From Clostridia bacterium (GTDB lineage Bacteria > Bacillota > Clostridia > Christensenellales > Borkfalkiaceae), in contig JAGCMG010000099.1 of the NCBI GenBank assembly GCA_017646555.1, forward strand, positions 1-9,323: a DNA stretch of 9,323 nucleotides, read 5' to 3'. The translations under genes and the position numbers were made by a program. Under the pieces are notes generated by a model. The model saw nothing but the letters and a program-made list of their open reading frames with translations, had not been told where the DNA came from and made no database searches. Below are positions 1 to 6,138 of the stretch, in pieces (positions within the stretch are counted from its first letter, which is position 1; the number at the start of each line of letters is the position of its first letter).

Positions 1-738
1 GAAAAGGTTGAAATGAGAAGAAGACAAATCGTTGCTTCTCAAAGAGTTATCTTAGAAGCCGAAAAGGCTGAAAGAGATGCTATTAAAGCTGAAAAACTTG
101 AAGCGTTCTTCAACAGCATCCAAGTTGGTGACGTTGTAACCGGTACTCCAGTTCGCTTCGCTGAATTCGGCGCATTCGTTCAAGTTAATGGTTTCGATTG
201 CTTAGCACACGTATCAGACCTTGCTTGGAACGGTTGCTCAAATCCTGCTGACGTTCTTGAATTAAATAAAGAATATCAATTCAAAATCCTTAAAATTGAT
301 GCTGATAAACAAAAAGTTTCTATCGGCTACAAACAATTACAACCAAAACCTTGGGAACTCGTTAACGAAAAATATAGCGTTGGCGACGTTATCAATGGTA
401 AAGTTGTAAGAATCGTAAGTTTCGGTGCTTTCGTTGAGGTTGAAAAAGGTATCGACGGCTTAGTTCACGTTTCACAAATTTCTAACAAATGGCTTGAAAA
501 TCCATTAACTTCATTAGAAGTTGGTCAAATCGTTGAAGCAAAAATCATTGCTATCGACGCTGACAAGGAAAAAATGAACTTATCAATCAAGGCCCTTTTA
601 CCAGAAGAACCAAAGCCTGAAAAGAAAGAAGTAGTTGAAAAGGTTGAAGTTGTTGAAGAACCAGAACTCAAAGAATGGATTGACGATAATACCGGTAGTA
701 TTTCAATTGCTGACTTAGTTGGCAAATTAGACGACTAA
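1..738 (+). CDS. rpsA: Ribosomal protein S1-type RNA-binding protein, 5' partial
   Basis: This is the C-terminal part of a protein with S1 (OB-fold) RNA-binding domains, most likely ribosomal protein S1, which helps bind mRNA to the 30S subunit. The frame is open from base 1 (EKVE precedes the first Met at 13), so the gene begins outside the window and Met13 is not the true start. Counting from Met13, a charged helical linker (about residues 1-36, rich in Glu, Ala and Lys) precedes two S1 repeats at about 37-106 and 122-193. Both carry the FGAFV signature and the HVS motif, and the phrase KPWELV between them is typical of S1. A Lys/Glu-rich tail follows, ending in SIADLVGKLDD. Codons favour C-ending TTC, GAC and ATC more than the spoIIIA genes do, as expected for a highly expressed gene. 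In many Clostridia S1 follows or is fused to ispH, which cannot be judged here. The S1-family call is very sure; that it is the main S1 is slightly less so. Confidence 0.88.
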   Translation, partial: EKVEMRRRQIVASQRVILEAEKAERDAIKAEKLEAFFNSIQVGDVVTGTPVRFAEFGAFVQVNGFDCLAHVSDLAWNGCSNPADVLELNKEYQFKILKIDADKQKVSIGYKQLQPKPWELVNEKYSVGDVINGKVVRIVSFGAFVEVEKGIDGLVHVSQISNKWLENPLTSLEVGQIVEAKIIAIDADKEKMNLSIKALLPEEPKPEKKEVVEKVEVVEEPELKEWIDDNTGSISIADLVGKLDD

Positions 739-753
739 TTTAATTAAAAATTT

Positions 754-783
754 AAGACACGCTATAAAGCGTGTCTTTTTTTT
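754..783 (+). terminator. Rho-independent terminator of the rpsA-like gene
   Basis: A perfect 9-bp stem (AAGACACGC at 754-762 with GCGTGTCTT at 769-777) can gain a tenth T-A pair, leaving a four-base loop. It runs directly into eight T residues at 776-783. It begins 15 bases after the rpsA stop codon and separates that gene from the spoIIIA operon, so the operon needs its own promoter. Confidence 0.93.
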
Positions 784-837
784 GCTAAATTTTAAATTAA
801 ATCATAAATTGTACTTTTTAATAATATATATTATTAT
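784..837 (+). promoter_or_regulatory. Candidate promoter region of the spoIIIA operon
   Basis: A promoter must lie between the terminator and spoIIIAA. In B. subtilis this operon is read by the mother-cell factor sigma-E (consensus roughly ATATT, 13-15 bases, CATACAAT). CATAAATT at 803-810 matches six of eight positions of the sigma-E -10 element, with a poor -35 candidate near 784-790. Another sigma-E-like pair is TCATAAATT (802-810) with TATATATT (825-832). A sigma-A-like pair, TTGTAC (809-814), 17 bases, TATTAT (832-837), also fits. In such A+T-rich DNA these matches are weak, and I cannot choose between them. Confidence 0.27.
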
Positions 838-1005
838 GTTAACGAATTTCTTCCAAAAAAATTAAGTGATGCCATAAACAAGTTAAATACGGACAAACTT
901 AATGAAATTCGTTTACGCAAAAACTTACCCGTTATAATTAAATACGATTTTAATAAGTATTTTATTAATGAAAACGGATTAACTTTTGATAAATCTCATG
1001 CAATA
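838..1005 (+). other. spoIIIAA: N-terminal part of the spoIIIAA frame, no usual start codon
   Basis: The spoIIIAA frame stays open upstream of its first ATG (1006) back to a TAA at 805-807, and the translation looks like the family N-terminus: NEFLPKKL followed by LNEIRLRKNLPVII, which fits the LP..L and EIRLR..P pattern of SpoIIIAA. Including it raises the protein from 226 to about 281 residues, near the usual size of about 300. No ATG, GTG or TTG exists in this frame between 808 and 1005. An ATG at 836 is one frame off and meets a stop after nine codons. One missing base just after that ATG would restore a normal start (M-x-NEFLP). Otherwise initiation must use a rare codon such as ATT (808) or ATA (826). 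No Shine-Dalgarno sequence is visible. Confidence 0.7.
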
Positions 1006-1686
1006 ATGGCTGATGACGAAGTATTTAAGGAAATCATTTCTGCCGTAACCGAAAACTCTTTATACGCGCACAATGAAAAATTAAAAAACGGCTATTTGAT
1101 TTCAAAAAATAAAGTACGGATAGGCGTGTGTGGAGAAACGGTTTTTAACGACGGCGTTAAAACTATAAAAAATATTACTTCGATTTTAATTAGAGTTCCA
1201 CACTTAATTAAAGGAATAGCCAATAAAATCATAAAATATCTATTTATTGATAACGAATTTTTATGTACTTTAATAGTATCGCCACCCGGTTTTGGGAAAA
1301 CTACTTTACTTAAAGATTTAATTCTTGTTTTATCTAATCATTACGAAATATTGGTTATAGACGAAAGGGGCGAACTATTTGAAGAAGAGGTTTCGGCTGA
1401 TTATATTAGATTTTCAGATAAAAACTATGGATTTGAAAAAGGAGTAAGAGTTATGTCACCCGAAATTATTGCAACTGATGAGTTGATAACTGAAAGCGAC
1501 TATATTTCTTGCAATAAAATTGCCAAAAGTGGCGTGAAAATCATAGCAACAGCGCACGGAAAAAGCATAAATGAATTTACACTTTCAAACCTGCCGTTCG
1601 ATAGAATAATTTTACTAAATAACTTGAAAAACGCTGGCGAAATTAAGGCTGTTTATGATAGGCATAATAACATAATCTATGGCTAA
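1006..1686 (+). CDS. spoIIIAA: Stage III sporulation protein AA, ATPase
   Basis: SpoIIIAA is the cytoplasmic (mother-cell) ATPase of the SpoIIIA-SpoIIQ channel and is related to type II/IV secretion ATPases. It is thought to power the complex that keeps the engulfed forespore active. Numbered from the ATG at 1006, a Walker A P-loop PPGFGKTT is at 93-100, a Walker B-like LVIDERGEL at 116-124, the family motif MSPEIIATDE at 150-159 and IIATAHG at 179-185. The given start is only the first ATG. Homology continues upstream to about 841, so the real protein is some 55 residues longer (see the preceding entry). Between Walker B and the MSP motif the segment seems shorter than in the B. subtilis protein, but the core motifs are intact. 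Its last codons overlap spoIIIAB by eight bases, implying coupled translation. Confidence 0.9.
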   Translation: MADDEVFKEIISAVTENSLYAHNEKLKNGYLISKNKVRIGVCGETVFNDGVKTIKNITSILIRVPHLIKGIANKIIKYLFIDNEFLCTLIVSPPGFGKTTLLKDLILVLSNHYEILVIDERGELFEEEVSADYIRFSDKNYGFEKGVRVMSPEIIATDELITESDYISCNKIAKSGVKIIATAHGKSINEFTLSNLPFDRIILLNNLKNAGEIKAVYDRHNNIIYG

Positions 1687-2143
1687 AACTATACTTTTAT
1701 CTTTACTTATACCAATATTTAGTATAATTGGAAAACGGTTTAGTAAAAAATACGAATTATTGAGAAGTTTTTTTGAAGATTTTCAATTATTTATAAATAT
1801 TTTTGAAAAAGAAATAGATTTTTCTGAAAAAAGTTTAAAGGAAATTATAAATGATTTCCCTAAGAAAAACGGCGATTTTTATCAATTTTTAACTAACGCT
1901 ATATTTAATAAAGAAATTATTAAACCAAACTATATTTTAGATAGTGATTTTTCTTTAATAAACAATTTTATCAAAGAATTAGGTATTTCTGATAAATACA
2001 CTCAAAAAAATATCGTTTTAGATTTTAAAAACTATTTAAAAAGTAGTTATGAAAAGGCAAAAAAAGACGAAAACGTTAATAAAAACCTATATTTTAAGTT
2101 AGGACTTTTATTTGGATTATTTATTTTTATTTTATTATTTTAA
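1679..2143 (+). CDS. spoIIIAB: Stage III sporulation protein AB
   Basis: SpoIIIAB is a membrane protein of the mother-cell side of the SpoIIIA channel and resembles the F-type inner-membrane proteins of type II secretion. The 154 residues have a hydrophobic N-terminal segment (about 4-17) and a C-terminal membrane segment (about 139-154, very Phe/Leu/Ile-rich), with a helical cytoplasmic body between. The patterns KKYELLRSFFEDFQLF...EI and LGISDKY.Q fit the family. It is slightly shorter than the B. subtilis protein of about 170 residues. The start overlaps the spoIIIAA end by eight bases and spoIIIAC follows after ten. The sequence is weakly conserved in this family, so position in the operon contributes much to the call. 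Confidence 0.87.
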   Translation: MAKTILLSLLIPIFSIIGKRFSKKYELLRSFFEDFQLFINIFEKEIDFSEKSLKEIINDFPKKNGDFYQFLTNAIFNKEIIKPNYILDSDFSLINNFIKELGISDKYTQKNIVLDFKNYLKSSYEKAKKDENVNKNLYFKLGLLFGLFIFILLF

Positions 2144-2146
2144 GGG
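2142..2146 (+). promoter_or_regulatory. Ribosome binding site fixing the spoIIIAC TTG start
   Basis: AAGGG lies seven bases before TTG 2154, straddling the spoIIIAB stop codon. It favours this TTG over the upstream ATG at 2112, which lies inside spoIIIAB and would add 14 residues foreign to the family. Confidence 0.6.
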
Positions 2147-2153
2147 TAAAAAA

Positions 2154-2357
2154 TTGGACTTAAACATTGACCTTATATTCAAAATAGCAGCAATAGGAAT
2201 ATTAATTACCGTAATAACGCAAGTATTAAAAAAAAGTGACCGCGACGATATAGCAATGCTAGTTAGCATCGTCGGCATCGTTATCGTTTTAACACTCGTA
2301 GTTAACGTCGTTGGAGAACTATTTACCACGATAAAACAAATATTTTACTTATACTAA
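2154..2357 (+). CDS. spoIIIAC: Stage III sporulation protein AC
   Basis: SpoIIIAC is a very small integral membrane protein of the SpoIIIA channel, with two transmembrane helices. Starting at TTG 2154 gives 67 residues beginning MDLNIDLIFKIAAIGILI, matching the family in length (about 65-68) and N-terminal pattern (V/I-D-LIF.IAGIGIL). The membrane helices are about residues 7-24 and 34-53. LKKSDRDDIA in the loop and GELFTTIKQIF near the end agree with the usual LK.SG.ED.A and DELF.TIK..F. An ATG exists upstream at 2112 but lies within spoIIIAB and lacks a ribosome site. The stop codon shares one base with the next start (TAATG). Confidence 0.92.
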   Translation: MDLNIDLIFKIAAIGILITVITQVLKKSDRDDIAMLVSIVGIVIVLTLVVNVVGELFTTIKQIFYLY

Positions 2358-2740
2358 TGATAAAAATCTTTTTAGTTGCTTTCGTTTCGGCTTTTTTAAT
2401 ACTAACCTTAAAAGCGTTAAATAGTGATTTTTATCAAACTGCTATAATATGTACAGGCATAATTTTAAGCGTTATGATAACCGAATATTTATCACAAACC
2501 TTTAATTTAATAAGCAAATTAACCACTTTAAGTGGAATAAGTCCAACGATTTTTAAAATAGTAATTAAAGCAGTTGGAATAGGGTATTTAAGCGAATTTT
2601 CGGCAAGTACTTTAGAAGATTTTGGGTTAAATTCGATATCAAAAAAGGTTTTATTGGCGGGTAAAATTATAATAATAGTAATTTCTATACCGATAATCGA
2701 AACAATGATAACAATTATTGAAAAGTTTGTTAATTTATGA
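2357..2740 (+). CDS. spoIIIAD: Stage III sporulation protein AD
   Basis: SpoIIIAD is an integral membrane component of the mother-cell/forespore channel and is related in sequence to SpoIIIAC. The 127 residues (about 130 in B. subtilis) contain roughly four hydrophobic segments, near 4-18, 28-44, 63-77 and 99-120. The family signature is clear in the second half: KAVGIGYLSEFSASTLEDFG followed by KKVLLAGKIIII. No convincing Shine-Dalgarno sequence precedes it. It shares one base with the spoIIIAC stop and overlaps spoIIIAE by four bases (ATGA), so its translation is probably coupled. Confidence 0.93.
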   Translation: MIKIFLVAFVSAFLILTLKALNSDFYQTAIICTGIILSVMITEYLSQTFNLISKLTTLSGISPTIFKIVIKAVGIGYLSEFSASTLEDFGLNSISKKVLLAGKIIIIVISIPIIETMITIIEKFVNL

Positions 2741-3891
2741 AAAATTTTTATTTAATTATTATAATTTTATTAATTTTTCCATTATTTTCTACTCCAAAAA
2801 CGGCTTTTGCAGAAGAAAGTAAAGAAAATTTTAGCGATATATTAAACGAACAACTATCAAGCATTGATTTTTCTAAACTAAACGATTATTTAAACTCAAA
2901 TTTAAGCGAATATGATATAAACTTTTTTAGTTATATAAAAAAACTAATTTCAGGCGAATATTCAATAGAATTTAACAACTTTTTAACCTACTTATCAAGT
3001 ATTTTATTGTCAAATTTTTCTAATATTTTTTCGATTATAGCAGGAATATTATCAATTGCCATACTTTATAAGTTAGTAAATGAGTTTTCAACATTTTCAG
3101 ATGAAATTAAATCGATTATTTTCTTTGTTTCTCTATCAGCAGTGATTTTACTGATATTTTCAGCAATATTTACTGCTATACAAAAAGTTCAAACAACTAT
3201 AAATTCCTTAAACAACCTAATTTCAATATTGTCACCAATTTTTGTAACCGTTATGGCATCAGGTGGTGCGGGAGTTTCAAGCGCAGTTTTTGGGGTTACG
3301 CATATATACTTTAACACTATAACTACAAGCGTAATTATACTAACGGTTTTTCCACTTATTAAAACTATAATCGTTTTATCAATCGTGAACAGTATTTCCA
3401 ATGAAATCAAGTTGGATGCTATTATTAAGTTTATAAATTCACTTATTAAGTGGATTTTAGGTATATCTTTTACAATTTTCACAGCGTTTTTATCTATAAA
3501 AGGAATAACGGCAAGCATTACGGATGGAATTTCGCTAAAAGCAACAAAATACGCTATATCTAATTCAATTCCTATTATCGGCAGTTATATTTCCGGTGGG
3601 TTTAATTTGGTAATAGCGTCAAGTCTATTAATTAAAAATGCGTTAGGCGTTGGCGCGCTACTTTTAATAATTTTAACAGTTATATCACCATTAATTTTTG
3701 TAATAACGCTAAATTTAGCCTTGAAGTTAACTGCAGGTCTTACCGAACTTATTGCCGATAAAAAATTTTTTGAACCGATTGAAAAGATTTCTAACGGAAT
3801 TTCACTCTTAACCGTCGCGCTTTTAGGAGTTGCATTTATGGCATTTATTATGTTTTTCACTATAATTTCGACCACAAATTCGTTTATTTAG
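2737..3891 (+). CDS. spoIIIAE: Stage III sporulation protein AE
   Basis: SpoIIIAE is the large polytopic membrane protein of the SpoIIIA complex, probably its central membrane platform. The 384 residues (about 400 in B. subtilis) start with a signal peptide: Lys2, a long hydrophobic core at 4-18 and a likely cleavage site after AFA near residue 25. A polar helical region (26-75) follows, then some six to eight membrane segments to the C-terminus. Family motifs are LSPIFVTVMASGGAGVSSAVF (about 165-185) and KGITASITDGISLKATKYA with IPIIGSYISGG (about 255-288). The start overlaps the spoIIIAD stop (ATGA). The next gene follows after seven bases. Confidence 0.94.
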   Translation: MKNFYLIIIILLIFPLFSTPKTAFAEESKENFSDILNEQLSSIDFSKLNDYLNSNLSEYDINFFSYIKKLISGEYSIEFNNFLTYLSSILLSNFSNIFSIIAGILSIAILYKLVNEFSTFSDEIKSIIFFVSLSAVILLIFSAIFTAIQKVQTTINSLNNLISILSPIFVTVMASGGAGVSSAVFGVTHIYFNTITTSVIILTVFPLIKTIIVLSIVNSISNEIKLDAIIKFINSLIKWILGISFTIFTAFLSIKGITASITDGISLKATKYAISNSIPIIGSYISGGFNLVIASSLLIKNALGVGALLLIILTVISPLIFVITLNLALKLTAGLTELIADKKFFEPIEKISNGISLLTVALLGVAFMAFIMFFTIISTTNSFI

Positions 3892-3898
3892 GTGTAAT

Positions 3899-4351
3899 TT
3901 GCAAACGGTTTTTACTATTTCAGTTTCAATAATACTATTTTCGGTTTTACTTGCAATTTTGCCAGACGGTAAAACAAAGCCTATTATAAAATGGCTGTTT
4001 TCAATAATATTTTCCTTAATTTTAATCAATTCCTTAAATGATTTAAATATAAATATTATTAAAACGAACCAAAATTCTACTAAAAATCAGCAAACTTACT
4101 ATATTTCAACCGTTGCAATTTTAACCGACGAATATAATAGTAATCTTTTTAGTGATTTGACAAAAAATTACAATTTAGACTTTAAAACTTTTTACGAAAT
4201 AAACGGTGGCTTAATTAAATACAAAAAAATACAAATTGATTTAAAAAATACCGTTATAAACGACGAAAATAAACATATAAATATACAAAACGAACTTACA
4301 ACTATAATAAACGCCATCTATGGAGATGAGATAAATATCGAATTTTTATGA
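3899..4351 (+). CDS. spoIIIAF: Stage III sporulation protein AF
   Basis: SpoIIIAF has two membrane helices and a soluble domain with a ring-building-motif fold, and takes part in the SpoIIIA channel. Helices lie at about 4-20 and 28-46, with the conserved turn LAILPDGKTKPIIKWLFSII between and after them, matching the L.LLP.G..KKY..L.G family pattern. The soluble part (about 65-150) ends in the acidic GDEINIEFL. The start is TTG at 3899, because GTG at 3892 runs straight into a stop. An AGGTG sequence at 3890-3894 could serve as ribosome site although the spacing is short. It is 150 residues against about 200 in B. subtilis. It overlaps spoIIIAG by four bases (ATGA). Confidence 0.88.
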   Translation: MQTVFTISVSIILFSVLLAILPDGKTKPIIKWLFSIIFSLILINSLNDLNINIIKTNQNSTKNQQTYYISTVAILTDEYNSNLFSDLTKNYNLDFKTFYEINGGLIKYKKIQIDLKNTVINDENKHINIQNELTTIINAIYGDEINIEFL

Positions 4352-4821
4352 ATAAAATTATAAACTTTTTCAAAAACAATAAAACAGCACAAGTAATTTT
4401 TATATCAATTTTATGTGTTATTATTTTAGTTATCGCAATAAGTTCGTTCAACAACGTTAAAAGTAAAGATACGGTTAGTTCATACGCAACAATGCTGGAA
4501 GAAAAACTTATTGATACGCTTTCGACAATCGACGGAGTTGGCAAAATAAAAGTAGCGCTAACGGTTTCTTCTGAAAATTATCAAGAAATCGCGTACGAAA
4601 CAACGGTAAAAGACTTTGGTGGAACGACGGAAACGGTAACTTCGCCTATAATTATTAACGGCGAACCAGTGGTTATTAAAACCTGTTATCCCGAAATTTT
4701 AGGTGTTGTAATCGTTGCTGAAGGTGCTAACGATTATTTGACTTGTTTTAGGCTGGTTGAATCAACTGCAAATTTATTAAAAATTTCGGTTGATAAAATA
4801 AATGTTTACGCAATGAAATAA
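4348..4821 (+). CDS. spoIIIAG: Stage III sporulation protein AG, channel ring subunit
   Basis: SpoIIIAG forms a large ring in the space between mother-cell and forespore membranes through ring-building motifs like those of secretin-type systems. After a short basic cytoplasmic N-terminus, one membrane helix covers about residues 14-34. The family motif YATMLEEKLIDTLSTIDGVG follows at 46-65 with KVALTVSS after it, and the second half of the fold is PEILGVVIVAEGA...VDKINVYAMK (115-157). The protein has 157 residues against about 230 in B. subtilis. The inserted loop (about 80-112) is therefore shorter, as in several Clostridia. The start overlaps spoIIIAF by four bases. Confidence 0.93.
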   Translation: MNKIINFFKNNKTAQVIFISILCVIILVIAISSFNNVKSKDTVSSYATMLEEKLIDTLSTIDGVGKIKVALTVSSENYQEIAYETTVKDFGGTTETVTSPIIINGEPVVIKTCYPEILGVVIVAEGANDYLTCFRLVESTANLLKISVDKINVYAMK

Positions 4822-4825
4822 AAAA

Positions 4826-4832
4826 AAGGAGT
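4826..4832 (+). promoter_or_regulatory. Strong ribosome binding site of spoIIIAH
   Basis: AAGGAGT lies seven bases (4832-4838) before the ATG of spoIIIAH, after a run of A residues that follows the spoIIIAG stop. It is the only near-consensus Shine-Dalgarno site in the operon. The other genes mostly rely on stop-start overlap. Confidence 0.8.
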
Positions 4833-4838
4833 ATAAAT

Positions 4839-5318
4839 ATGAGCAAAAAGAAAAAAATTATTATACTATCGATAATGTTAGGCTTATTAGCGGTAACAGC
4901 CGTTTTAAATTACGTATTCACCGCAAATACCATTACTGACGGAGATATTCAAACTTCGGCAAGCGCAAGTTATTTTTCGGAATACCGTTCAAGACGAATC
5001 ACAACAAGAAATGAAGAACTTTTACAAATCGACAATATTATAGCGTCTGCCGAAGAAGGCTCAATAGAAAAGAGTGAAGCGTTAAAACTAAAAACCGAAC
5101 TTATGGAAATAACCGAAAAAGAACTTTTACTCGAAAGTTTAATCAAGGCCTACGGATTTGAAGACGTAGTAGTAATTATGAGTTTAAGTTCCGATAACAT
5201 CAACGTAATAGCAAAAACGAATGAAATTACTGCTGATGACAGCATTAAAATTTACTCAATTATCGAAGAAGAACAGGTTGGCGACCCTGCAAACGTAAAG
5301 ATTATACCAATTGTTTAA
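4839..5318 (+). CDS. spoIIIAH: Stage III sporulation protein AH, SpoIIQ partner
   Basis: SpoIIIAH is anchored in the mother-cell membrane and meets forespore SpoIIQ across the intermembrane space, forming the channel that locks the two cells during engulfment. A lysine-rich N-terminus (KKKK at 3-6) precedes one membrane helix (about 7-27). A low-complexity stretch and a helical region (about 46-105, YRSRRITTRNEELLQIDNII) follow, then a YscJ/FliF-like ring domain ending GFEDVVVIMS...INVIAKTNEIT...SIYSIIEEE-type sequence. The length is 159 residues against about 218 in B. subtilis, mostly through a shorter linker. It is the last gene of the operon. No strong terminator follows, only a bulged hairpin without a T tract. 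Confidence 0.92.
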   Translation: MSKKKKIIILSIMLGLLAVTAVLNYVFTANTITDGDIQTSASASYFSEYRSRRITTRNEELLQIDNIIASAEEGSIEKSEALKLKTELMEITEKELLLESLIKAYGFEDVVVIMSLSSDNINVIAKTNEITADDSIKIYSIIEEEQVGDPANVKIIPIV

Positions 5319-5321
5319 AAA

Positions 5322-5380
5322 AACACTATGCAAAATCAATATTTTGTGTTAAAATAATATAAGAATTAACACGAGGTGTT
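5322..5380 (+). promoter_or_regulatory. Leader of yqhY with alternative hairpins and a promoter-like site
   Basis: The gap before yqhY holds alternating complementary pieces: AACAC (5322-5326), GTGTTAA (5346-5352), TTAACAC (5366-5372) and GTGTT (5376-5380). The second and third pair perfectly over seven bases. The third and fourth can form a 5-bp hairpin with loop GAG that buries the Shine-Dalgarno GAGGTG (5373-5378). CAAAAT/ATTTTG (5331-5336, 5341-5346) adds a further stem. TGTTAAAAT at 5347-5355 resembles an extended -10 element without a good -35. The arms are short, so a regulatory role is inference. Confidence 0.3.
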
Positions 5381-5382
5381 GT

Positions 5383-5730
5383 ATGAATATTTTAAAGAAA
5401 GTTCCAACCACACAAGATAGTGATGGTAAAATATGTTACGGCAACGGTATTTTAACGAATATTGTTATGCTTTCGGTTGAAGAAGTGGACGGCGTTATGA
5501 TAGCACCGTCTTCTAAACCTATCGACTACTTTTTCGATAAAGACGGCGTTGTAGTTGATATTGATATTAAAATCAACTATACTTGCAACGTTTCGGAAAC
5601 GGCTTACAACGTTCAAGAATCGGTTAGACATAACGTTGAGGCTATGACGGAATATAAAATTTCTACAGTAAACGTATTCGTTAAAGATATTTATTTTGAC
5701 GATTCTGCTTTGAAAAAGGATGCAAGATAA
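5383..5730 (+). CDS. yqhY: Asp23/Gls24 family protein
   Basis: This 115-residue protein belongs to the Asp23/Gls24 family, small soluble proteins of Firmicutes. The member next to nusB (YqhY in B. subtilis) has been linked to control of acetyl-CoA carboxylase and fatty-acid synthesis. Features that fit are GKICYGNGILTNIVMLSVEEVDGV near the start, the alternating beta pattern VVVDIDIKINYTCNV in the middle and VQESVRHNVEAMTEYKISTVNVFVKDI near the end, where the family has VQ..V...VE.MTG..V..VNV.V. GAGGTG lies four bases before the ATG. The stop shares a base with the nusB start (TAATG), so the two are co-translated. The accB-accC genes that usually precede it are absent. Confidence 0.85.
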   Translation: MNILKKVPTTQDSDGKICYGNGILTNIVMLSVEEVDGVMIAPSSKPIDYFFDKDGVVVDIDIKINYTCNVSETAYNVQESVRHNVEAMTEYKISTVNVFVKDIYFDDSALKKDAR

Positions 5731-6137
5731 TGAGTAAACCAGGTCAAAAGAGAAGTCTTGCAAGGGAAACGGTTTATAAATATCTCTTTGCAAGAAATTT
5801 TAATGGTGAAGACCCTAAACTTTATCGCGTACTTTCTGAAGAGGCTGGTCTTAACGGTGAATCAAAAGCATTTGCTGACTCACTTTTAAAATCCGTTATT
5901 TCGCATTATGATACTCTTTTACAAAAAGTTGAAAGTATCGTTGACGGCTATAAATTAGAAAGAATTTATACAACCGATAAGTGCGCGCTTGTTTTGGCAA
6001 TCGCTGAACTTACTTATTTTGACACACCAAAACCTGTCGTTATTGATGAAATGGTGTCACTGTCTAGTATTTATTCAACGGAAAAAAGTTCAGACTTTGT
6101 CAACGGCGTTCTTGCAAAATACATAAAGGAAAACTAA
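5730..6137 (+). CDS. nusB: Transcription antitermination protein NusB
   Basis: NusB binds boxA RNA together with S10 (NusE) and supports antitermination of rRNA operons. The 135-residue all-helical protein has the expected length and pattern: SLARETVYKYLFAR at the N-terminus (RR.ARE...Q.LY in relatives), a central YKLERIYTTDKCALVLAIAEL and the conserved end PVVIDEMVSLSSIYSTEKSSDFVNGVL, where FVNGVL is diagnostic. The start shares a base with the yqhY stop (TAATG), with AAAGGA a few bases upstream. folD follows one base after the stop codon, so yqhY, nusB and folD form one operon. Confidence 0.95.
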   Translation: MSKPGQKRSLARETVYKYLFARNFNGEDPKLYRVLSEEAGLNGESKAFADSLLKSVISHYDTLLQKVESIVDGYKLERIYTTDKCALVLAIAELTYFDTPKPVVIDEMVSLSSIYSTEKSSDFVNGVLAKYIKEN

Positions 6138-6138
6138 T

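Noticed and set aside
836..865. ATG at 836 as the start of spoIIIAA
   Set aside because: It is in a different frame and meets a stop after nine codons; it would only work with a one-base change, so I report it as a possible lesion rather than a start.
3189..4029. Minus-strand open frames opposite spoIIIAE and spoIIIAF
   Set aside because: They are antisense to recognised sporulation genes, without start signals or recognisable domains.
5322..5355. Terminator after spoIIIAH
   Set aside because: The hairpin has a five-base bulge and is followed by AAAAT rather than a T tract, so it is not a convincing intrinsic terminator.
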